NCBI GenBank assembly: GCA_963575745.1
Contig: CAUYUJ010014596.1
Coordinates: 235,501 to 299,500 of the forward strand
DNA: 64,000 bases
Reading direction: 5' to 3'
Source of the DNA: Prorocentrum cordatum
Lineage: Eukaryota; Sar; Dinophyceae; Prorocentrales; Prorocentraceae
Below, piece after piece: positions 21,428-29,350 of the stretch. Each line of letters begins with the position of its first letter. Position 1 is the first letter of the stretch. The notes under the pieces were generated by a model. The model was not told the DNA's origin, did no database searches, and saw nothing but the letters and a program-made list of their open reading frames with translations. A program made the position numbers and the translations under genes.

Positions 21428-21622
21428 AAGGGCCTTGACGGGCCCTTTCTGTTATTTCTCTTTTTCTTCATTATTTTTATTTTTTCTTGTTTTTTCACTC
21501 ATTCTTTTATTTTTTTGTTTGAATCCTCTTTTCAACGTATTTCTTTTTATTTTTGTTTTTCCTGTTTTCCATGCTTCTTTTTGCTTATTTTTCTTTACTT
21601 CCTTTTAAGGGCCTTGACGGGC
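21428..21622 (-). mobile_element. A/T-rich insertion with 16-bp target duplication
   Basis: AAGGGCCTTGACGGGC occurs at 21428-21443 and 21607-21622. Between them lie 163 bases almost only T with some C and G on +, so A-rich on -. The matching position in copy B (about 23538) has the site once and no insert. No ORF. Confidence 0.85.
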
Positions 21623-21857
21623 TTGGGCAGCGGCAAGGTCGGCGGCGAGAGCTGCGCACCTCTGCTGGAGAGCGGCCGTAGACTGGGACAACTCGGCTTC
21701 GCGGTCGGTGCGGGGCGGCTGCTCTGTGCCCGCGGCCGCGGGCCTCGCGGCGGGGGCGAGGTCATCGGTGCGCCTGGCCAGGTGGTGGACAAGCGCGGTG
21801 CGGCGGTCCGTGCGCTGGCGGCCGTCGCCGTGGCGAGGCGTCTGGAGGGTGTCGCGC

Positions 21858-21884
21858 GGCCCCAGGGCTGAAGCCGCTGGGGCC
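21858..21884. repeat. Core hairpin, copy A
   Basis: Arms GGCCCCAG/CTGGGGCC, perfect, around core GGCTGAAGCC plus G. Confidence 0.9.
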
Positions 21885-21967
21885 ACGCCCCATGAGGACG
21901 GAGGAGCCGCAGCCTCGCAGCCTGCAACAGTAGGAGCGTGGACGGGGCGCGACGGCCTGACTGGCTC

Positions 21968-21970
<3 letters not shown>

Positions 21971-22024
<54 letters not shown>

Positions 22025-22433
22025 AGAGAGAGAGAGGAGAGAGAGAGGTGAGAGAGAGAGAGAAGAGAAGAGAGCGAGGGAGAGAGCGATTGAGATGAGA
22101 GAGAGAGAGAGAGAGAGGAGGCGCGAAGCGCGTAGCGCCGGAGCGCGAGCGCGATGCCGAGCGCGAGCGCGAGCGAGAGAGAGAGAGAGTGGGAGAGAGA
22201 GAGAGAGAGCGAGGCGATGCGAGGCGAGCGAGCTGAGAGAGAGAGAGAGTGCCGGGGGAAGAGATAGAGAGGAGGAGAGCAAGAGAGAGGCAAGATTAGA
22301 GAGAACGAGAGAGAGAGAGAGAAAAATTCGAGGGGGAGGAAAGGAGAGAGAGAGAGAGCAAGAGAGAGAGAGAGAGAGGAAGCGAGAAGAGAGGGAGAGG
22401 AGAGAGATGAGAGAGAGAGAGAGAGAGACGAGA

Positions 22434-22482
<49 letters not shown>

Positions 22483-22781
22483 GAGTATGAGAGAGGGAGA
22501 CGAGAGCCGGAGAGAGAGAGAGAGGGGGAGTTGACTAGAGGAGACAGGCGATGAGAAAGAGAGAAGAGGGAGAAGAGAGAAGAGAGAGAGAGGAGAGGAA
22601 GAGAGAAGAGAGAAGACAGAAGAGGAAGAGAGAGGAGAGGAGAGAGAGAGAGATAGAGGATGAGAGAGTGAGAGATGAGAGAGAGAGAGAGAGAAAAGTT
22701 TGAGAGAAAAGAGGAGTGAGAGAGAGAGATAGAGAAAAGTTGAGAGGAGAGGGGGGGGGGGGGGGAGGGGGATGAGGAGAT

Positions 22782-22820
<39 letters not shown>

Positions 22821-22858
22821 AGAGAAGCGAAGAGAAGAGAAGAGAGAGATAGAGAGAT

Positions 22859-22939
<81 letters not shown>

Positions 22940-23032
22940 CAGAGAGAGAGAGAGAGAGAGAGAGCGGGAGAGAGCGAGGGAGAGCGAGAGAGAGCGAGAG
23001 AGAGCGAGTGAGAGCGAGAGAGAGAGAGAGAT
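21971..23032. repeat. (GA)n tract of about 1.06 kb
   Basis: Imperfect GA dinucleotide run with GAGCGC patches near 22120-22220 and a G-run at 22752-22770. Minus-strand (CT)n tail of LINE-C. The long Ser/Leu and Arg/Glu frames are artefacts. Confidence 0.95.
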
Positions 23033-23398
23033 CGGACAAGTAGGCGGACCAGGGTCCGTCCGCGAGGCGCACTGCGGTGCGACAACTCGCATGCACTATT
23101 TGCGGCGGTGCAGCCTTTAGATACGAGGGCGGGCAACAAAAAAACCCTTCCCCCGGCGCAGTGCGACAGACGCTACAGACGGCGGACAGACGATGATGAT
23201 CTCAACTGTCAGACCGCGTGAGGAAATAGGCCCCAACAAGAAAGGCGACGTGCTGACACGTGGCTAGGCGGCTTGGCAGACCGCCAGTTGGGCGCTTGGC
23301 CGCAAAGCGGCGCGCAGTGACGGGGCACCCCCGCCCCCACGCCCTGACACCGTGGACGCGGAGCCACGCGTACACACGGGCAGGCAGAGAGGAGGAGA
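23033..23398 (-). other. LINE-C 3' untranslated region
   Basis: Between the ORF6 stop and (CT)n. Its terminal 50 or so bases are identical between copies A and B, and the rest is more similar than the coding part, which suggests a sequence needed for recognition by the reverse transcriptase. Confidence 0.6.
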
Positions 23399-24559
23399 TT
23401 AGCGCGGGGCACCAGGTGGAGCGCCGCGGAACGATGACAGCATAGCTTGGATGGTGAGTGACGGCACGGCACCATCGGGCGAGGCCGTGAGCAGCTCGGC
23501 AAAGGCTCGCCCAGCGCTGTGGAGGCGCTGGAGTTGAGGGCCTTGACGAGCTTGGGCGGCGGCGAGGTCCGCGGCGAGAGCTAAGCACCTCTGCTGGAGA
23601 GCAGCCATAGCCTGTGACAGCTCGGTTTCGCGGTCGGTGAGGGGTGGCTGCTCAGTGCCAGCAGCCGAGAGCCTCGAGACAGAGGCGAGGTCCTCGGTAC
23701 GCCTGTCCAAATGGTGGACTAGAGTAGTGCGGCACCCTGTACGCTGTCGTCCGTCACCCTTGAAGGGTGACTGGAGGGGCACACGCGACCCCAGGGCTGG
23801 AGCCGCTAGGGCCACGCCCCGAGAGGTCGGGAGAGCCGCTTCCTCTCGCTCAGCAACGATGGAAGCGTGGACGGGGCACGAGGGCCTGTCTGGTTTAGTG
23901 CCCTGCGGGGGGGCTGATGCCGCCCCCGCGGGCTGCCGGCGGTGGGGGGGCGGAGTGGTTTGCGCGGTGGGACCAGTCATGATGCCGTGCAAGGGCTCTG
24001 AGGTCGGTCGCGTAGAAGGTTGGCGTCTCGGTAGGGCGGCATGGTCAGCAGCGTGTGGTATCGGCGGTGCGTCCTCCATGCCACTCAGTCCGCGGGGGTC
24101 ACCCAGGTCATGGTCGGCGTCTTGGCGGTGGCCGATATCATCGTATGTGGGCGATGTCGCTCTCGGGGACGGAGTCGCAGTAGGGATCGAGAGGTTGCCC
24201 GTCGGGGCGGGGTTTTCGCTGGCTGGTCCGTCGTCCAAAGCGTCCGATCCCCCACCGAAGCTGAACAGGTCATCCTCCTGTTCGTCAGCGTCTTGAAAAT
24301 GAGCGGCGTTGTCATGTGGGTGCGCTGCCGCTCTCAATGGCGGAGTCGGGGGCGCCGTGCGGGTGCCCGACGGGGCAGGGTTGGCGCTGGCTGGCCCGTC
24401 GCCCAGGAAGTCCAGGCCCCCACCAAAGCCGAACGGGTTGTCCTCCTGTTCGTCGAATATCGCCCGTTGGGCCTCGGCCCAGAGCTCGTCCGGGTTCTGT
24501 GGGATGTCTGGTCCAGCCGCGGGTGGTGCCTGGTCAGACAGCAGGGGATTTGGTTCCAT
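23399..24559 (-). CDS. LINE-C ORF6, acidic repeats and coiled coil
   Basis: 386 codons from an ATG at 24559 (MEPNPLLSDQAPPAAGP). Residues 35-110 hold an internal duplication: DEQEDNPFGFGGG...GDGPASANPAP and DEQEDDLFSFGGG...DDGPASENPAP. The middle is Pro/Ser/Thr-rich. The C-terminal third (DRETELSQAMAALQQRC, then LALAADLAAAQARQ) is an Ala/Leu/Gln heptad helix, likely a coiled coil. It overlaps the end of the RNase H frame by about 226 bases in the -1 register. The coiled-coil part is retained in copy A with many silent-looking changes. No known family recognised; protein-protein interaction is inference. Confidence 0.6.
   Translation of the reverse strand: MEPNPLLSDQAPPAAGPDIPQNPDELWAEAQRAIFDEQEDNPFGFGGGLDFLGDGPASANPAPSGTRTAPPTPPLRAAAHPHDNAAHFQDADEQEDDLFSFGGGSDALDDGPASENPAPTGNLSIPTATPSPRATSPTYDDIGHRQDADHDLGDPRGLSGMEDAPPIPHAADHAALPRRQPSTRPTSEPLHGIMTGPTAQTTPPPHRRQPAGAASAPPQGTKPDRPSCPVHASIVAEREEAALPTSRGVALAAPALGSRVPLQSPFKGDGRQRTGCRTTLVHHLDRRTEDLASVSRLSAAGTEQPPLTDRETELSQAMAALQQRCLALAADLAAAQARQGPQLQRLHSAGRAFAELLTASPDGAVPSLTIQAMLSSFRGAPPGAPR
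23787..23813. repeat. Core hairpin in ORF6
   Basis: Arms CCCCAG/CTAGGG (one mismatch), core GGCTGGAGCC. Same site as the copy A hairpin, so it predates their divergence. Confidence 0.85.
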
Positions 24560-25596
24560 TTTGTTGAGTTCCGCAGCTGTGAACCCAGCCCTGCGGTGTG
24601 GAGGGGGAGTGTACGGTGTCTACGCTCGTAGATGGCGACAGCGACTCCATGAAGCACGGTCGCTTGGCGATGTCGTGATTTGGCAGCTTCGACAATGTCG
24701 TCTGGAAGGTTATGTGTACGTGCCGCCGTTGTGGCGAGGGCGTCAGCCTGACGATTGAACTCCTCCGCGATGGGCCCGATGAGCCCGAGGTCGATGCCCA
24801 TGTCGCCCTGGTGGCTAGCGACTTTCTCGACGCGGAACATGTTGGGCTTGGCCATGACGCATCGGTGGATCTTCTCCCAGAGCTCCACGTGCGTGCCCTG
24901 CGGTGGTGAGTGTCCGTCGATGATCCTTTGGAAACCATCAACCTCCGCCTGGTTGTCCACGAAAACGTGTACGGGCCGTTCAGCACATGCCGTGAGGTGG
25001 ACAATGGCGAGGGTCTCCGCAAGCTGTGCGTTCTGCGTGATGCCGTGAACGCGTGCACTGTAGGTCATGCGGTGGTCGATGCCGTAGTAGACGCCGTAGC
25101 CCGCTCGTGCAAGCAATGGGATGGCTTGGTTGGTGCATGCACCGTCCGTGGCAGCGTAGACCCATGTCCAACCAGTGTCGTGGTCAAGGTACGTGGTGTA
25201 GGAGTCCTGGGCTGAAGCCGCAGGATCTCCCTCAGGTGGGGGCCGCGGTATGGGCTGAGGTAGCGGGTCCCTCGCGAGGTCGGCCTGCAGGTCGAGGAGG
25301 GCTGGGTCTTCATCGAAGAGCCCGCAGTGTCTTGTGTGCGGCGGAAGACGGGCCCACTGCTCGTCACTGATGAGGGTGGTGAGAGGGACTCTTTCTCGGG
25401 CCCAGCACTTGCAGTCGCGGACAGTGTGCTCCTGGGTTTCCTCTTCCTCGTCGCAGTATCGGCAGATGGGGCTGGGGTCAGCAGACGTGTTTGATCGGGA
25501 TCGTCGCTGTTGGGTGTGGTCCCCGCCCGACAGGTAGTTCAGGAGGAGCGCCAGCTGCCAGGCATTGCATTTGGCTGCTTCTTTCGGGCGAGCCAC
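24490..25596 (-). CDS. LINE-C zinc knuckle and RNase H
   Basis: Residues 46-66 of the frame hold CRYC and, after an acidic stretch, HTVRDCKC: the C-x2-C..H..C finger found after LINE RTs. RNase H type I follows at about residues 132-300: WVYAATDGAC (Asp), QLAETLAIVHLT (Glu), VFVDNQAEVDGF (Asp), VEKVASHQGD (His) and FNRQADALATTAA (final Asp). All key residues are present. The enzyme would remove RNA from the RNA/DNA hybrid during element copying. The open frame continues to 24334 in Arg-rich sequence that overlaps ORF6. A hairpin repeat at 25201-25230 is translated as GDPAASAQDS just before the RNase H core. It is the C-terminal part of pol, separated from RT by a frame change near 25640. Confidence 0.85.
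25201..25230. repeat. Core hairpin before RNase H
   Basis: Arms GGAGTCCTG/CAGGATCTCC pair fully with one bulged T; core GGCTGAAGCC. Confidence 0.9.
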
Positions 25597-25672
25597 GTGC
25601 TGGCGAAGAGGTCGAGGCCCTGTCTGACAGAGGCAAGGTATCCAAGGTCGTGACGCCGTGGCTTGATCCTCC

Positions 25673-27338
25673 TCAGAAAGGCTCTGCGTTGTGAGGCCCG
25701 CAGCATGTGAAGGAAGGCGTTTTGGGGTAGTTCAGCCAACTGATCTGGCAGCCCCAGTCGTCGTACATGATGCCAAATGTGGGCCAGGTCCAACGGAGCT
25801 GCTGGAGCGACTGGACAAGTCGTCCGACAGGTCCTCCACCAAACAGGGTCTGAACGTGGTGTTGGAGATCCCTGACGAGACCGCAGAGAGTAGCGTCGCG
25901 GTTAACCTGTCGCCGCAGACACAGGAAAACTTCACGCTGCGTAATGGCGTCAATCTCCAGGGCGTGTCCTGGGACGCACACGGCCATGAGAGTCCAAAAC
26001 TCGACCCACCAGTTTCCCTTGGGGCGGATAGCCGCCTTAAGGGCATGGTTGTAGGCAGTTTTGACGGGGCCTGATGGGGCTTGAATGTCGGTGCCCGTGG
26101 TACAGACGCTGGCAGCAAGGGAACGGGCGTGCCGCGCCTTAATAAGCATCGGTGATGGGAGCTTGCCAATGCGCGGCAGGCGACTAGGCGCCCTGCGAAC
26201 ACGGGCGTCAGCGGTGGCCGTGAGGTTAAGCGCGGCTGGAGCCGGCGCTGCCTCGGCGTTGATGTAACTCCCGACGAGCTTAAAGGAGTCGACCACGCGT
26301 AAGGGCCGTTCCGCCAGAGTGAGCTGGGTAACGGCGGTGTGAAGCACGTCGGTGAGCGCCCACCCCGCCACTTTGCCAGGGTGAATGCGTTGACCTGAAA
26401 ATCGATCAAACTTGGCGGTTTCATCAAGAGATTTCTGCAACTCAGGCGAGGTGTGAGTAGTGGAGTTGCTGTCGTCAACAAAGGTAGTGCTGAGTGATCG
26501 CGGAACGTATCGATGCTGTCTCTTTGTCCAAACACACATGAGCAGCTTAATGTCGTCCAGGGACCAAGAGCTTCCCTGGAGGTGACCGTTTGTCCTGGCC
26601 AGTTCCTTAGAGTACGCACCGTTCATGCGGATGTAGCGTTTGTGGCGACTGTAGAAGTTTCTGCGGACAGTAACGATGTCTTGGGGACACCCCGCGTGAA
26701 GCGCAAGGTTAAGCAGATGTCCGTGATGAGGTAATCGAAACACTTCTGTCGGTCCAGGGCAGCTCCAGCTAAGGGAAGGAGTAAGGCCCTGGCGTGTTCG
26801 ATGCGCAGGGCAAGAGAGGTGCTGACGTCCCCAATGGTAGCTTTGGGGACAGCGCCAAAACTCGTGGCGTGGGTCCATCCTTTCCGCAGTCCGTGAGGCT
26901 GCGGTAAGCTGGCGCTTCCCACGCATACATCCAAACGGAAAGCACCGAGAGAAGACGTTGGTCCGTTGGGAGTTCGCCTCGGCCTTTTCGGAGGCACGGG
27001 TTTGGCACGTGGAGGAGGGGTTCTGGGATGGTGCCAGTGCGTTGCATAGCTCGTAGGACGCTGGCGAAGAGGCGAAGAATGTCGTCGGGAAGCTCCTTTG
27101 CCTCCTTAGTAGTCCAACCGTCCAGACCCCCCGCGCGTCTCGGTGGACGGGTGCGAATGAAGTGGATGAGTTGGTCGTCGGTGAGGTGGAAAGGGGTAGC
27201 TGGTGATGGCGTAGGCAGCTCCTGTCGGTACTCGTCGTAGAAGTCAGCCCACGTCGGCATGGCTTCGGCATCATGTCCCGCACGTGCACGGTACCTGCCC
27301 AAGATGGGCTCCCAGGTGTCGACCATGAGCTTAAGCAT
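25673..27338 (-). pseudogene. LINE-C reverse transcriptase
   Basis: RT motifs occur in order across three frames. At 27160-27040: RRAGGLDGWTTKEAKELP and LRAMQRTGTIPE. At 26960-26900: DQRLLSVLSVWMYAWEAP. Motif A near 26760: GAALDRQKCFDYL. Motif B near 26600-26540: ARTNGHLQGSSWSLDD. Motif C at 26497-26468: TTFVDDSNS. Then IHPGKVAGW and VVDSFKLVGSYI. Catalytic Asp residues in A and C are intact. Frame changes fall near 27000 and 26640. With intact catalytic motifs these could be recent mutations or sequencing indels; as given, no single frame encodes the whole RT. Confidence 0.85.
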
Positions 27339-28132
27339 GTCCTTGGTGTTAGCAACAATGGCGTTGGCAGGGGGGATGTCGGGGACTTGCGCAGGTGGTG
27401 GTTCACGAGTGTGGTCTTCGTCGCTGTCCGTGTCGGGCGAACTACCGTCGCTGGGGCTGAAGCCGCCAGCTTCGGTGTCAGCGTCGCTGTCGTCCGTGCT
27501 AGCTTCGTCAGGTTTAAGGCGTTGGTGTCGCAGTGGAGTTGCGTATCGTCAGGTGTGGTAGGCGTGCGGAGATACGCCGTGGGCGAGCTGTCAGCAGCCC
27601 GTGCGTATATGGCCGCCTTTCGCCCGCTTGGCTCGCGGACGCTCTCAGCCCATATCTTGATGCGTTCAGCTTTGGCACGGTTCGCACGTCGCGCCAGCTC
27701 CAAGTCGAGGTGTTGGATCAAAACGTCAAGGTGCTCTCCGTGAGGTGCTGGCTCGTCGGGGGTCCAGGCCTCGGGGAAGTCCAGGAGAACCGTGGGGCGC
27801 AGCTTGTGACATAGGAGGCGGGCCGCGGTCCACGTGCAGTCGATGCGCTGCGCGAGGTACGGCGGGATGGCACGGCAATCTAAATGATGGTGCTGTCCGA
27901 TGAAACGAAGCTCACAGAGTTGCCGATGGAGCTTGCGCAGTCGGTTCATGTGTATCGTGGAAGCTCCGTAGGTGGGGAAGGCGCGGGGGACAACTGGTCG
28001 CTCTTCGAACGTTGGCGTGAGCCCGTGCATGGTGGGGGGCTTCTTTTTTGGGTGGTCGGGCGGTGGAGGTGGCAGGTCGCGCAGACGGGTGAGATGGTAC
28101 TCATGACTGGCCTCGTTAGCCAGGGCGAACAT
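27339..28132 (-). pseudogene. LINE-C linker between endonuclease and RT
   Basis: The frame from about 28080 reads TFEERPVVPRAFPTYGAST, RKLHRQLCELRFIGQHHH, RIDCTWTAARLLCHKLRPTV and AKAERIKIWAESVREPSGRK, coding-like and basic, as in the region between endonuclease and RT of LINEs. A hairpin repeat at 27444-27476 lies in a low-complexity Asp/Ser/Thr-rich part just before the RT fingers. At least one frame change. Confidence 0.55.
27444..27476. repeat. Core hairpin upstream of RT
   Basis: Inner arms GCTGG/CCAGC and outer ACCG/CGGT pair, with a 2-base mismatch between; core GGCTGAAGCC. Confidence 0.85.
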
Positions 28133-29338
28133 GCGCTCACGTCGTCGCGTGTGTCGGCCTGTTCCATGCGGTCCTGATATCGCCCAGCGATGAGGGTCCC
28201 TAGTGCCTGCAGCTCGTGACCCTCATGAGCTCCATCGTCGGGAGGGTAGGGCGTGGGGGCAAGAAGACGTCGGGCCGTATGGTCGAGGCGACTGAGGTCA
28301 AGCGTGACCTGCAAGCCAACATGAGACTTCGCTGGCAAGTCGCGAAGGTAGCAGAAGTCGGTGACAAGGGATCGCGCCGCTTGGTTGGCAATGATATAAT
28401 CGATGCGCGAAGTGCGGGGGCACTTGGTGACGCGGTCCCAGTCAGGGATATTGCCGTATATGTGCATGGTGTGGTCTGGTGTGCCCTCAGCGACGTTGAA
28501 CCATCCGTGCTGCAACATGTGCAGAAGGTGTGGATTGTCGTCGATGTTCGTATTGGCGTCCATGCAGATAAAGTAGGGGGCTGAGCCGACCCTAGCGGCG
28601 GCGCAGTCAGCGAGCCGAAAAAGAGCTGTGCTGTCTCCTCCAGCAATCCCGTAGAGGCTCGCTATGTAGATCCCCGCGGGCCCGTGGTTGTTTCGTCGCC
28701 GCCTGCGGCGGTGTTGAGTGCAGAGCGGGAGAAAGACCTCGTGCCATCTTTTTCTTGGCCTTGAGGGCGACGATACAGGGCGCATTGTCGTCGACAGTGG
28801 AGTCGACAATGGCATCCTTAGAGAGGATGGCGACCCCTCCCGAGGCGCCAGTGTTGCCCACGACGGTGTGGTCTGTGCCGCCGTGGGCAGCTCTGCGCTG
28901 GGCTCGCGCCAGATCCAGGTCAGGACCAAGACTGGCGTGGTATCCTCCGTGGAGTGGATTGGCGGCGCTGGTAGCGATGGCTTGTCTGGTCGGCTTGGCA
29001 TGTCGGGTCTCCTGCAGTGCTATGACTGCGGCGTTGTGGTCGACACCCAGAGCGGTGATGGTTGGCCAATTCGCTGAGAGACTGGTGATGTTAAGGCTGA
29101 CGAGGTGTATGGAGCGACCTGGCCCGTCTCCATCGGTGGAGCTGGGGTTTGCACGCCCCGCACGGTGAAGGTCAGCTTGACCCTCGCCCAGGTAGGAGGC
29201 TTGGCCACAGTAGGAGCTCATGGCGTTCCTATGGATTAGCTTGACCGGGGCTGAAGCCGCCGTCAGGCCAGAAGTATAGGCGGGACACGGTCGGCACTGC
29301 GCCAGGGGGGGGTTCATAAACGTCAGTAAAAATGTCAC
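28100..29338 (-). pseudogene. LINE-C APE-type endonuclease
   Basis: Frame from 29338: IHLVSLNITSLSANWPTI (Asn motif), VIALQETRHAKP (catalytic Glu), GGYHASLG and ASGGVAILSKDA. The frame changes near 28700 and continues IYIASLYGIAGGDST, YFICMDANTNIDDNP (Asp/Asn), SRIDYIIANQAARS and KSHVGLQVTLDLS (terminal S-H). This is the full motif set of LINE APE endonucleases except for the one frame break. The first in-frame codon after the ORF4 stop is GGA; a GTG at 29338 or the ATG at 29317 could start it, or it may be read through from ORF4. A hairpin repeat lies at 29242-29265. Confidence 0.8.
29242..29265. repeat. Core hairpin at pol start
   Basis: Arms TGACCGG/GCCGTCA pair at 5 of 7; core GGCTGAAGCC. 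Confidence 0.7.
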
Positions 29339-29350
29339 GAAAAATCCTCC

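Larger units (their letters stand above)
20925..21970 (-). mobile_element. LINE-C copy A, 5'-truncated
   Basis: Homologous to 23033-23899, the 3' end of LINE-C. Both start (on +) with CGGACAAGTAGGCGGACCAG immediately after (GA)n. After removing the 179-base insertion at 21444-21622, both segments are about 867 bases. The coding part corresponds to the last third of ORF6 (GDGRQRTDRRTALVHHL; ALQQRCAALAADLAAAQARQ). It stops abruptly at 21970 against another (GA)n tract, as expected for 5' truncation. Confidence 0.85.
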
